Shown: positions 1-6,586, numbered from the stretch's first letter. The stretch is 8,413 bases of DNA from Thermoprotei archaeon (GCA_003649445.1 QMRV01000078.1:1-8413); one strand, 5' to 3'. Translations and numbers: made by a program. Notes: generated from the letters alone by a model not told the origin.

Positions 1-13
1 CCTCTCCCCCGCC

Positions 14-22
14 TTATAAATA
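14..22 (+). promoter_or_regulatory. TATA box of the first gene
   Basis: TTATAAATA lies 36 bases before the ATG at 50. In four other genes of this window the box begins 25 bases before the start codon, so the same geometry would put transcription start near 39-40 here. That leaves a leader of about 10 bases, unlike the leaderless neighbours. The upstream flank is C-rich (CTCTCCCCCGC), so no clear purine BRE is seen. Confidence 0.6.
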
Positions 23-37
23 CTAGTTATACTCAGT

Positions 38-43
38 GGTGAG
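38..43 (+). promoter_or_regulatory. Shine-Dalgarno motif GGTGAG
   Basis: GGTGAG matches the archaeal anti-Shine-Dalgarno complement (GGAGGTGATC) and sits 6 bases before the ATG at 50, which supports that start. The predicted transcription start falls at or just beside it, so the motif may lie at the very 5' end of the message. The same GGTGAGACG string recurs before the last gene of the window. Confidence 0.5.
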
Positions 44-49
44 ACGCTT

Positions 50-616
50 ATGCACTGGAGCCATAAAGCCGCTATCGTGTTACTGATAATAGCTTTAGTG
101 CTTGCACTAAACCACTACGGAGTATTCAAAACATTATTAAAGCAGTTCAAAGCAGAAAAAATAAATGAAGAAAAATATGTATGGGTAGACGCAAAAGAAT
201 ACTTTGAAAAAACGGTATTTGAATTAAATTGTACTACAGAGTGGTTCGAATTGAAGAAAAAGATTCCGCTGCCATGCATTATAGTCTTGAACTTCTCTAA
301 TGTAAAATATTACTGGGAGCATGGCTCAGTTAGTATTGACCTTATTTTCGATAAAACCTGGAAAGGAAAAATAGAGACAGAAGAAGGAGAGGAAGAAGTC
401 GAGTTTATCGGAATACATTACACAACATTTGGTGGAAGGAGTGTCTGCCAGTATGGAAAATATTACTTAGAAGCAAGAGGCCTTTCAGTAGATGGTATAG
501 TTGTACTAAATTTGTCTAAAGAAGTAGCGAAGGCAAATATAGTTAAGATATATTTAAGCGCTGATATGAGTTACGTTAAACTCAAAATAATTAAAATAGG
601 TTTCCCGAAGCAATAA
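50..616 (+). CDS. Hypothetical membrane-anchored exported protein
   Basis: I do not recognise this 188-aa protein. Residues 7-22 form one hydrophobic segment after a short N-terminus with His and Lys, followed by a lysine-rich stretch (27-42), so it is probably an N-terminal anchor or uncleaved signal with the remainder outside the cell. The exposed part has three cysteines (61, 76, 133) and three N-glycosylation sequons (N60, N81, N154), which fits an archaeal surface protein; both are weak signals. A TATA box and a GGTGAG motif support the ATG at 50. The gene is AT-rich with many AAA, ATA and TTA codons, quite unlike the GC-rich genes at the right end of the window and similar to the first third of the next gene. 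The gap to the next gene is 56 bases, and that gene has its own promoter. No enzymatic motif was seen. Confidence 0.75.
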   Translation: MHWSHKAAIVLLIIALVLALNHYGVFKTLLKQFKAEKINEEKYVWVDAKEYFEKTVFELNCTTEWFELKKKIPLPCIIVLNFSNVKYYWEHGSVSIDLIFDKTWKGKIETEEGEEEVEFIGIHYTTFGGRSVCQYGKYYLEARGLSVDGIVVLNLSKEVAKANIVKIYLSADMSYVKLKIIKIGFPKQ

Positions 617-647
617 ATAGTTTTAGTAGCGACTTTCTGTCTGCTGG

Positions 648-655
648 TTTTTAAA
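648..655 (+). promoter_or_regulatory. TATA box, leaderless promoter of the surface protein gene
   Basis: TTTTTAAA begins exactly 25 bases before the ATG at 673, with a pyrimidine-rich CTCTTTTCCTC directly before the ATG. Archaeal transcription usually starts about 25 bases beyond this box, so the message should begin at or next to the start codon. The same arrangement occurs at 5176, 6175 and 6607. Confidence 0.75.
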
Positions 656-672
656 CTCGGGCTCTTTTCCTC

Positions 673-2880
673 ATGAAGAAGTTAAGCATATTAGTGGTAG
701 TGCTAGTGTTGCTAGTTAACTTAAGCACAGTAGTTAAAGTAGAAGCCTCTACACATACTATAGTAAAAACAGGCTCAGGAGAGGTAGATCTCATAGCATC
801 GGGCTTTGAGGTAAATAGACTGTCTAAATACATAACATTATCTGCTAGTCTTCCCTCGACTCGTCACTATAAATATAGAATTATAGTGGAATATACGTTA
901 AAAGTTATTGCAGGAGGACTTGGAAGCTACGCTTTAGCGAAAATCAGCACTAGCACTGGATGGAGTACTTCATTGTTCTACGAGTCTAGTGGAGCAGTAG
1001 GAGACGAAAAAGTAAAAGAAGAAACTTGGGTATCTCCATGGTATACGGGGTACGGAAGTAGTGTAAGTATTAGCGTTCAGCTATATACTGAGGCTAAATT
1101 AGGAGACGCTGATTTCAACAGCTATGCTAGGGCATATGCCAAAGCAAAGGTTACTTTGGAGGTTGAGTATCCTGATGTTGTTGTTTTAGAGGTTAGTGGT
1201 GGGGGTACGACTGAGCCTCCGCCGGGGAAGTACGAGGTGTGGAGTAGTAGTTTCAGTGCCAGAGCGTATCCCGATAAGGGATGGGAGTTCAAATTATGGT
1301 TACTTGATGGAAGACAGTACATGGTTATACTGCCTTCAGTAACTATTGGTGTCTCAAGCGACCACACGTTGACAGCAGTCTTCGATAAAAACGACACCGG
1401 GTCTCAGCCCCCTCCGCCACCGCCTAATCCTCCTCCTAACGGGTCTCCTCCGAGTCCGCCGCCTCCTCAGCCGAAGAAGTATAAGCTTGTGATAAAGGTT
1501 CAGGGGCAGGGAACGACTTCGCCTTCACCTGGCACACACTACTATGATGCCGGCACAGTAGTATCCGTTAAAGCATACCCCAGTAAGGGCTGGCGGTTCA
1601 AGCACTGGCTTCTAGACGGCTCCGTGAAGCTCAACAACCCGATTACAGTAGTAATGGACAAGGATCATACGCTGGTAGCAGTCTTCAAGAAAATACCCCA
1701 GACGAAGACGACTTATATCAAAGTAGACAGGATAGGTGTAGAGGTCTACGGCTGCTGGTGGTCAAACAGCTCAGTCTACACTGATACTCCGAATCTCCTT
1801 GTCGTGCAGGAGCACTTCGTGGCTAAAGTTACAGTCGAGGCCTCCGAGTACACGATTACAGGCGGGCCCGGCGGAATCAAAGCGGCCCAACTAACTTTAA
1901 CCGTGCTGGACAAGAACTGGTTCATGTACAGCCACTGGAACGGCACTCTCCCAGAGTTCTCTAATAAGACCTACACTGTCAAGCTGACCATCAACAAGAA
2001 GGGCAAATATGAATACTGGCTACCATTGCCCAGTAAAGACACCTTTAAGTCTGTTTTAGTGGGCGTCTACAAGTTCGACGTGAACTACCAGTGGACTAAT
2101 ACAAGGGACACGGGCAGCGGAACAACCTCCTGCACAGTTAAGGTTCTGGGAGACAGCGGCGACGACGACCCGAGCGTAGAAATGCACGCAGTCTTCTACT
2201 GGCTGCCCCTAGACACGGAGTCAGGGATAGCAGTAGTCTTCTACAGCTCTTCGAGCGGGTTGCTCAGGAAGCGGGCGTGGATTCACGGCGAACTCGTCGT
2301 AAAGTGGCGGGGCGAAATAAAGAAGGTGATTAGGCTGAAGGGAGGCCTCTGGGGAGACGTCTTAAGCCACTTTAAGAGGTGTCCAGTAGTGGGAGAAAAA
2401 GACCTCTGGTGCTTCTACCAGATAGAGAAAGCCCTGGGCTTCACTCCGCCGAGCGACGCCGCGGTCTCTTGGGCTGAAGTAAACCTCTGGGAAATCGAGG
2501 GCCCGGGGCTGAACTCGACTTTCACTTACCGCTGCGTGGCTCCCATGCAGTACGAGAGCATCAGTATAGAGTACAGGGAGGCTACGGTCGTAGTCTACTC
2601 GCTGACGTGGACTAATACAACGGTCTCCGGTCAGCTTAAGCTAGTTGACTGGACTGAAGTCAAGCCTATTGAGGGCTTCATAGTCCTCCTAGTCAAAAAC
2701 GGCTCAGCCAGCCAGATAGACTACTGCGTATTAGTCGCTAGGCCCTACACAGCCTTCAGCGTTAAAGTGAAGTACCCGTACAAAGTCTGGGCGGTGGCGC
2801 TCCCGTGGGGCAAGAACACTATATACGGGAACAGGAAGTACGGCAGAATACTCTTAGTCAAAAACCCGCCCGAGCCCTAA
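673..2880 (+). CDS. Secreted surface protein with two InlB-type repeats
   Basis: The 735-aa protein has a classical signal peptide (1-25, two Lys, hydrophobic core, likely cleavage after VEA), so it should be exported by Sec. Residues 26-165 form an N-terminal domain rich in Ser/Thr/Tyr. Residues 170-239 and 271-340 are two copies of a repeat of the divergent InlB B-repeat type: GxGTT-PxPG, AYPxKGWxFKxWLLDG, DHTLxAVF. A proline-rich linker (246-267) separates them. Residues 342-735 match no fold I know; they hold six cysteines (361, 487, 570, 580, 621, 685) that could form disulfides and several NxS/T sequons. No C-terminal membrane anchor is seen, so the protein is either released or held by other surface proteins. 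InlB-type repeats are common in bacterial and archaeal surface proteins and adhesins; an adhesive or structural role is inference. Base composition changes within the gene: roughly 37% GC in the line at 781, about 62% in the line at 2401. The start is fixed by the leaderless promoter and signal peptide. Confidence 0.85.
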   Translation: MKKLSILVVVLVLLVNLSTVVKVEASTHTIVKTGSGEVDLIASGFEVNRLSKYITLSASLPSTRHYKYRIIVEYTLKVIAGGLGSYALAKISTSTGWSTSLFYESSGAVGDEKVKEETWVSPWYTGYGSSVSISVQLYTEAKLGDADFNSYARAYAKAKVTLEVEYPDVVVLEVSGGGTTEPPPGKYEVWSSSFSARAYPDKGWEFKLWLLDGRQYMVILPSVTIGVSSDHTLTAVFDKNDTGSQPPPPPPNPPPNGSPPSPPPPQPKKYKLVIKVQGQGTTSPSPGTHYYDAGTVVSVKAYPSKGWRFKHWLLDGSVKLNNPITVVMDKDHTLVAVFKKIPQTKTTYIKVDRIGVEVYGCWWSNSSVYTDTPNLLVVQEHFVAKVTVEASEYTITGGPGGIKAAQLTLTVLDKNWFMYSHWNGTLPEFSNKTYTVKLTINKKGKYEYWLPLPSKDTFKSVLVGVYKFDVNYQWTNTRDTGSGTTSCTVKVLGDSGDDDPSVEMHAVFYWLPLDTESGIAVVFYSSSSGLLRKRAWIHGELVVKWRGEIKKVIRLKGGLWGDVLSHFKRCPVVGEKDLWCFYQIEKALGFTPPSDAAVSWAEVNLWEIEGPGLNSTFTYRCVAPMQYESISIEYREATVVVYSLTWTNTTVSGQLKLVDWTEVKPIEGFIVLLVKNGSASQIDYCVLVARPYTAFSVKVKYPYKVWAVALPWGKNTIYGNRKYGRILLVKNPPEP
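1180..1389 (+). repeat. InlB-type repeat, copy 1 (coding)
   Basis: This encodes residues 170-239 of the secreted protein. Diagnostic blocks are GGGTTEPPPGKY, AYPDKGWEFKLWLLDG and SSDHTLTAVF. It aligns throughout with copy 2 at protein level, but most shared codons differ at the third base: LLDG is TTA-CTT-GAT-GGA here and CTT-CTA-GAC-GGC in copy 2. This is therefore an old or separately acquired duplication and not a recent DNA repeat. Confidence 0.8.
1408..1473 (+). repeat. Proline-rich linker, low-complexity DNA
   Basis: Residues 246-267 are almost all proline, with a few Asn, Gly, Ser and Gln, encoded by runs of CCT, CCG, CCC and CCA. It joins the two InlB-type repeats, probably as a stiff extended spacer. 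Codon choice is mixed, so the tract is not a simple tandem DNA repeat. The change from AT-rich to GC-rich coding style occurs at about this tract. Confidence 0.8.
1483..1692 (+). repeat. InlB-type repeat, copy 2 (coding)
   Basis: This encodes residues 271-340. It is the more canonical copy: GQGTTSPSPG, a YDAGT-like turn, AYPSKGWRFKHWLLDG, NPITVVMDKDHTLVAVF. The YDAGT and NP-TVxMD blocks match the usual divergent InlB B-repeat pattern better than copy 1, in which they have drifted. Confidence 0.8.
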
Positions 2881-2927
2881 ACAGAAGTCCGTCTATTTCA
2901 TCGTGTTTTGTCATTGTTCCATCGTAT

Positions 2928-3905
2928 TTATGTGCGATTTTTTCTCTTATTTATTAGATCTTTTATATATTGTCTCGCTTTTCCACAATCTTTAGGCATT
3001 TCCTTAAATATTTTATAATATTTTTCTAAGACACTATTATATTTAGGTTTTTTCTTGAATACTATTATGGTGTTATTAGCCTTAAGCTCAGCTATTTCGT
3101 TGAATACCATTACTACGTCTATTAGTATTTTTCTGAGAGTAGCATGCTGTATAGGTGATTGATAATCACTTTTGATCATTTTTGTTAGCCTGTAAATTAC
3201 TATTTCTTTTTCTTGATCTATCATTTTGAGTGATATTTGTATAAGATACATAGCAAGCTCGAGGAAAACTAAGCGATACTTTGGATGAGGATCGAGAAGC
3301 GGATTACACCTTATTCTGTCTTCCTTTATGGAGAGTCCCCGAGAGATTATTTTGTCGAGGTCTTCATCTACGTGAACGTAATTATATGTGCTGGACGCAT
3401 ACTTTTTTACAGGAAACACTTCTATTGCTTCATCCGAGAGAATTTGCCCCCTGCGGCTAGTATACCATATAAAAAATTTCTTGCCTGTAGTCTCATAAAT
3501 TTTCTTAGTTATTTTCTCAAAGTCACGGCAACAATCTTCAAAAGTGAAAACCCCATGTTCTATTACATATTCTTGTCTGTTATCTGATAAAAGTTGTCTT
3601 ATGATATTATCTGTATCTTCCGAGAACTTTTTCTCTAAATTCTCTGGTTCAACTATGCCTGTCTTACAGTCTACTGCTAAGACTATTTTCTTGACTTTAT
3701 TTACTAGAAGCAAATCGGGAGCGGGTATATTTGTTACTGCTGGCACATCCAGCGACGTGAAAATATACCCCAGCTCTATGAATGAAGCTGGCTGACCGCT
3801 TATGGCAGTCTGAGTGGCGGAGTAAGAAAGCGAGTATATTACTGATGTTAGGAATACATGAGGATCCTCGCATTTAATTTCGCTGGGTCTCTGCTGCAAG
3901 GTCAC
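2928..3905 (-). CDS. Putative PD-(D/E)XK nuclease-family protein
   Basis: This 325-aa protein is not recognised by name. Residues 44-81 fit the PD-(D/E)XK nuclease core: E44 in SFIELGYIF, PD at 63-64, then a beta-hairpin and D79-C80-K81 in VLAVDCKTG, with 15 residues between D64 and D79. The motif order and the hydrophobic strands around it are what known members show, and the catalytic acid and lysine are both present, so the enzyme is probably active on DNA or RNA. The rest (120-325) is mainly charged and helical, with no membrane segment; lysine-rich ends (285-300, 314-324) suit nucleic-acid binding. It starts with GTG two bases after the stop of the upstream gene. An in-frame stop 10 bases upstream of the GTG and no other near start fix it. 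Translation is probably coupled to the preceding gene. The DNA is very AT-rich (about 17% GC in the line at 3001). A restriction, defence or mobile-element role is inference. Confidence 0.7.
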   Translation of the reverse strand: MTLQQRPSEIKCEDPHVFLTSVIYSLSYSATQTAISGQPASFIELGYIFTSLDVPAVTNIPAPDLLLVNKVKKIVLAVDCKTGIVEPENLEKKFSEDTDNIIRQLLSDNRQEYVIEHGVFTFEDCCRDFEKITKKIYETTGKKFFIWYTSRRGQILSDEAIEVFPVKKYASSTYNYVHVDEDLDKIISRGLSIKEDRIRCNPLLDPHPKYRLVFLELAMYLIQISLKMIDQEKEIVIYRLTKMIKSDYQSPIQHATLRKILIDVVMVFNEIAELKANNTIIVFKKKPKYNSVLEKYYKIFKEMPKDCGKARQYIKDLINKRKNRT

Positions 3906-3907
3906 AC

Positions 3908-5008
3908 CTACTCTCTAATAAGACTCTGAAACATGGAGAGAATTCTATCTATGAATTCCGGCTCGACATTCCTGCTTCCAGGCGATGGCAGGAGTCTTAT
4001 ACCGTTATAAGTGACTATAAGTGTTACAGCAGATCCTGTACGCTTATCAATTATCATTGAAACAAGTCTAGGATTGCCTATCTCTACTGGAAATATAAGT
4101 AGGTCTTTTCCCCATAGTGCTGGCTCTTTTAAAAACGTTTTCACATTCTCAAAGAAAATAGGCCCTGGGCTAACGGCTTCAATAAAAATACTTTTAACGT
4201 TTTCTAGAAAGTAAAGCCTTATCGACTTCTTTGATATTTCTGAAACTCTATAGCCTAACGTGTATTCAAGGTAGTTCCTTACCGCATTATTAACTATCTC
4301 CGCTAAAAGCTCTGCAGCTGGTTCAAGATTAGCTCCAGGAGCCAGAGTTAAGCGTCCCCAGCGGTCAATAATGTAACGTCCGAGCGTATAAGCATCATAC
4401 TTTACTTTGAATTGAATAGATTTTATGAAAATGTAATATCCACTCACTTTTGTTATCGGGTGTAGATATTCCTCAAGAGCCTCTTTTATACTACTAACTC
4501 CTTTAGGCCAGAAGTTCGCAGTACCGCCAGCCTTAAACATTATTCCTTTGTACATTCTGAGCTCGTAGACAAGGGTCAGTACTTCGAAGTCTAAGCCTCT
4601 CTGTCTAATTAAATCGTCAATACTTTTCACGAATTTTTGTCGCAGCCATCCTCTGTAGACTCCAAGTCTGCTAAGAATCTTTGATACAGCTTTACGACTA
4701 TCACGGTCGCCAGCAAAAATGGCTAGTACAGGAACTACGTCACCAAGAAACTCTTCTTTTGTGAACAAAGGCAGTTTGTCTTCAAGAGTAACCAGAACCG
4801 CTCGATATTTTTTCTTCTTTTTCTCTATTTCAATTAAGCGCCCCTGCAAAGAAGACAGCGTAGCTACTTCTACTTTAAATCGAGTTTTATTCAGCCTATT
4901 TTCAAATACTCTTTCCCTTAAGAAACGCACCTGCAGAGTAAGTGCCTGCTCCTTAAGCGAAACCCCGAGTTCTTTTACAGCATCGCTAATAGTCTTCAGC
5001 AAATACAC
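3908..5008 (-). CDS. Unknown protein, partner of the PD-(D/E)XK gene
   Basis: I recognise no family. From the GTG at 5008 the protein has 366 aa; numbers below use this start. It is cytoplasmic, with no signal or membrane segment. The first 60 residues look helical and basic, followed by a lysine run (IEKKKKKY, about 62-69), an acidic-hydrophobic stretch, and a helical middle containing GLDFEVLTLVYELRMYKG. The C-terminal third alternates beta strands and turns (IFPVEIGNPRL, MIIDKRTGSAVTLIVTYNG). Another in-frame GTG at 5017 would add three residues, but GGAGG at 5017-5021 is spaced 8 bases from the GTG at 5008, so the inner start is preferred. The stop lies two bases before the start of the nuclease-like gene, which implies one operon and linked function, for instance as a recognition or regulatory subunit. 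That assignment is inference. The gene is AT-rich compared with the plus-strand genes that follow. Confidence 0.7.
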   Translation of the reverse strand: MYLLKTISDAVKELGVSLKEQALTLQVRFLRERVFENRLNKTRFKVEVATLSSLQGRLIEIEKKKKKYRAVLVTLEDKLPLFTKEEFLGDVVPVLAIFAGDRDSRKAVSKILSRLGVYRGWLRQKFVKSIDDLIRQRGLDFEVLTLVYELRMYKGIMFKAGGTANFWPKGVSSIKEALEEYLHPITKVSGYYIFIKSIQFKVKYDAYTLGRYIIDRWGRLTLAPGANLEPAAELLAEIVNNAVRNYLEYTLGYRVSEISKKSIRLYFLENVKSIFIEAVSPGPIFFENVKTFLKEPALWGKDLLIFPVEIGNPRLVSMIIDKRTGSAVTLIVTYNGIRLLPSPGSRNVEPEFIDRILSMFQSLIRE

Positions 5009-5016
5009 TTTGAGCA

Positions 5017-5021
5017 CCTCC
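5017..5021 (-). promoter_or_regulatory. Shine-Dalgarno GGAGG that decides a GTG start
   Basis: On the minus strand GGAGG is followed by 8 bases and then GTG (5008-5006). The other in-frame GTG (5017-5015) overlaps the motif itself and has no motif of its own. The inner start is therefore the better one. Confidence 0.65.
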
Positions 5022-5053
5022 AGTTAGCCACTAAATTAAATTATTTTCTCCTA

Positions 5054-5069
5054 CTTTTAAGTTTTTAAG
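5054..5069 (-). promoter_or_regulatory. TATA-like element(s) of the minus-strand operon
   Basis: On the minus strand CTTAAAAACTTAAAAG holds two TATA-like boxes in direct repeat. Using the inner box (5061-5054), transcription would begin near 5036 and give a leader of about 28 bases that includes the GGAGG motif. This operon thus appears to use leadered, ribosome-binding-site initiation, unlike the divergent gene at 5201. Confidence 0.5.
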
Positions 5070-5175
5070 AAAATATTGAATAGTTTCTTCGCCAAAAACT
5101 TTTATCTCCATTAACTATGAAAATCCGGAAAGGTTCCTTATAGTGTAATACCTTTGACTTTCTTCGATTATCAGA

Positions 5176-5183
5176 CTTTTAAA
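5176..5183 (+). promoter_or_regulatory. TATA box, leaderless promoter of the pilus-type genes
   Basis: CTTTTAAA begins 25 bases before the ATG at 5201, with CTGTTCTC directly before the ATG. This is the same geometry as at 648, 6175 and 6607. The region 5070-5175 between this and the divergent promoter is AT-rich, and I see no gene, RNA or clear operator in it. Confidence 0.7.
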
Positions 5184-5200
5184 TCTCCAATACTGTTCTC

Positions 5201-5857
5201 ATGGAAGTTAGTCTGCAGAAACTAGTTTTAGTGGCGTCTGTAGCCGCAATAGTCGCCGCAATTATAGCCGCATATAGGCCTTGGGAGTCTGCAGTTGCTT
5301 ATCAAATAGAGTACTTAAGGAAGAAAGCAGTTGAAGTAGCCGAGGCAATAGACTCAAAGTCCCCTGTAAGGCTGACAGAGAGCTGGAGCTTGGCGAACAG
5401 GAGCCTTCTCTTAGAGATAACTAGGCCTAACGAGAAGTCCGTTACAATAAAATTGAACTACAGTGTTTTAGCGGTGCCCTCGCCTCAGTACTTGAGAATC
5501 ACGGTCAAGGGGAGACCTGATAGAGAGTTCACAGCGGGCTACAGGGAGACATTTGTCTACTTCAACGGCAACCTGCTAGTCGTAGACCCTAAGCCAGTCG
5601 TACAGTACTGCAAAGTAGTAGAATACGGTCATACGGTGCACGTCGTCAAAGTCGTCTTGTTTAAAATCAACGGGTCTCTGTGGCCCGGCTGCACACTCCG
5701 CTACGTGCACTCAGCGACGTATACTACTACAAGGACATACGACTACACAGGCATATCGACAATAGTTGTATCAGGGCAGGAGGCCTTGAGGTTCCGCGTC
5801 AAGGCAAAGGAGATTCTTAAAGTAGTCTTAGTCGAGGAGAGGTGGGAGAGTGGATGA
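5201..5857 (+). CDS. Single-pass exported protein, candidate pilus accessory subunit
   Basis: This 218-aa protein has one N-terminal hydrophobic segment (8-24, very Ala/Val/Ile-rich) followed by RPW and a short helical stretch (30-52), then a mainly beta-strand exposed domain with two cysteines (137, 164). The layout of a long N-terminal hydrophobic helix plus a beta domain is that of type IV pilin-like proteins. No standard class III signal site (Lys/Arg then Gly/Ala) precedes the helix; the nearest is QK-L at 6-8, so processing by prepilin peptidase is uncertain. It overlaps the next gene by 8 bases and lies upstream of a pilin-like protein, a secretion ATPase and a platform protein, which suggests a minor subunit or assembly factor. 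The ATG at 5201 is supported by the leaderless promoter. The family is not recognised, and the function is inferred from context. Confidence 0.75.
   Translation: MEVSLQKLVLVASVAAIVAAIIAAYRPWESAVAYQIEYLRKKAVEVAEAIDSKSPVRLTESWSLANRSLLLEITRPNEKSVTIKLNYSVLAVPSPQYLRITVKGRPDREFTAGYRETFVYFNGNLLVVDPKPVVQYCKVVEYGHTVHVVKVVLFKINGSLWPGCTLRYVHSATYTTTRTYDYTGISTIVVSGQEALRFRVKAKEILKVVLVEERWESG
5839..5844 (+). promoter_or_regulatory. Shine-Dalgarno GAGGTG inside the preceding gene
   Basis: GAGGTG lies 5 bases before the GTG at 5850 and supports this start for the overlapping gene. Without it the ATG at 5871, seven codons further in, would be a reasonable alternative. Confidence 0.55.
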
Positions 5858-6170
5858 GGCGGCCTCCCTCATGATAATCACCGCCGTCCTAGTCGCTTTC
5901 CTAGGCGTAGTAGCGCTCCTAGCGCCTAAGCCTAGGCCTCCGGACTACCAGCTCGCAGTCTCCCTCAAACACCTCTTGGAGAACTCGAGCGACGGCTACA
6001 TCAAAGTATACGTCGGAGTAGATGCGGTGATTAAGCTGGAGCCCCCGAACCGGCTAATAGTGGGGAGGAGCGCTGTAGAGCTCAAGCTCAACGTGACTAG
6101 AGGAGTCGCAGAGGGCCCCGTGCTGGTGTTCGTGAAGAAGAATGGGACAGTAGAGCTCTGGAGGCCCTAG
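5850..6170 (+). CDS. Small single-pass exported protein, candidate minor pilin
   Basis: This 106-aa protein has an acidic N-terminus (DEAAS), a hydrophobic segment at about 8-25 and a proline-rich turn (APKPRPPDY), then a small beta-strand domain (50-106) with sequons at N45, N81 and N98. It overlaps the preceding gene by 8 bases and starts with GTG behind a GAGGTG motif, so the two are translated from one message. The layout resembles its neighbours at 5201 and 6200: one N-terminal membrane helix and an outside beta domain. A minor pilin or tip subunit is the likely role, inferred from its position before the pilin-like gene and assembly ATPase. No classical prepilin cleavage site is visible. 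Confidence 0.7.
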   Translation: MDEAASLMIITAVLVAFLGVVALLAPKPRPPDYQLAVSLKHLLENSSDGYIKVYVGVDAVIKLEPPNRLIVGRSAVELKLNVTRGVAEGPVLVFVKKNGTVELWRP

Positions 6171-6174
6171 AGGG

Positions 6175-6182
6175 TTTTTAAA
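6175..6182 (+). promoter_or_regulatory. TATA box, leaderless promoter of the pilin-like gene
   Basis: TTTTTAAA begins 25 bases before the ATG at 6200; GTTTTTCTC directly precedes the ATG. It starts 4 bases after the stop codon of the previous gene. The pilin-like gene thus has its own promoter, as expected for a subunit needed in many copies. Confidence 0.75.
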
Positions 6183-6199
6183 CCCCTGCTGTTTTTCTC

Positions 6200-6574
6200 A
6201 TGGATGTAACTGGGCCTAAGTTGCTGTGGATACTGCTGGGTATAGGCGCTGCGGCGTTCGCCGGCGTCATGCTCTACAACTGGGTCATCAACGCCAGCCA
6301 GAGAGGAGACTTCATTGTCCTCGAGATAGCCCCCTACAGCGACGGAGCCGTCTTCGTCACAATAAAGAACACCGGCACCATCCCTATTACGGCTGTCCGG
6401 GTCAACGGGCAGTCTGCCTCCGGCTCCCTCCCACTCGGCGCGGGGCAGGAAGCCCAGTATAAGGCCACTGTAGCCGGGCTAACAGCCGGGCGGGAGACCA
6501 CGTTTGAGATAACGGTGACTTTCTCCAACGGCCAGAGCAAGACTAGGAGGGTTAAGGCGATAGTTAAGCCCTAA
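6200..6574 (+). CDS. Archaeal pilin-like protein, candidate major subunit
   Basis: This 124-aa protein has a short N-terminus (MDVTGPK), a hydrophobic helix at about 8-31 (LLWILLGIGAAAFAGVMLYNW) and a compact Ig-like beta domain (38-124). The KNTGTIPITAVRVNG block and the closing strands FEITVTFSNGQSKTRRVKAIV are typical of archaeal type IV pilins and archaellum-type FlaF/FlaG proteins, where this fold packs the filament surface. The small size, the private leaderless promoter, the T-rich tract just downstream and the secretion ATPase that follows all suit a major filament subunit. The usual Lys/Arg-Gly/Ala processing site is missing; GPK-LL is the nearest, so either the peptidase accepts it or the protein is not processed. 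It has no cysteine. The alternative is a membrane-anchored accessory protein of the same machine. Confidence 0.75.
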   Translation: MDVTGPKLLWILLGIGAAAFAGVMLYNWVINASQRGDFIVLEIAPYSDGAVFVTIKNTGTIPITAVRVNGQSASGSLPLGAGQEAQYKATVAGLTAGRETTFEITVTFSNGQSKTRRVKAIVKP

Positions 6575-6586
6575 ACATTTCCTGTA

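Noticed and set aside
1122..1397. 91-codon open frame on the minus strand within the surface protein gene
   Set aside because: It lies opposite a frame with clear repeat homology and has no promoter or ribosome site; its composition is that of an antisense shadow.
1408..1473. Proline-coding tract as a CRISPR-like or variable-number tandem repeat
   Set aside because: No fixed repeat unit or spacer; it is mixed-codon low-complexity coding DNA.
2881..2927. Terminator between the convergent genes
   Set aside because: Only short T runs (at most four) on the plus strand and none on the minus strand; too weak to call.
4806..4826. A/T run (poly-lysine codons) as a possible frameshift or slippage site
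   Set aside because: The frame stays open and consistent on both sides, so there is no sign of an actual shift.
4719..5027. 102-codon plus-strand frame opposite the 366-aa gene
   Set aside because: Its poly-Phe run is the mirror of the lysine run of the real gene, and it has no promoter.
5117..5143. Very short plus-strand open frame starting ATGAAAATCCGG in the divergent gap
   Set aside because: Only eight codons; the TATA-like box upstream is too close (about 17 bases) to fit the spacing seen elsewhere.
6226..6462. 78-codon open frame overlapping the pilin-like gene in another frame
   Set aside because: Arg/His-rich shadow of GC-rich coding DNA; the other frame has a signal helix, beta domain and promoter.
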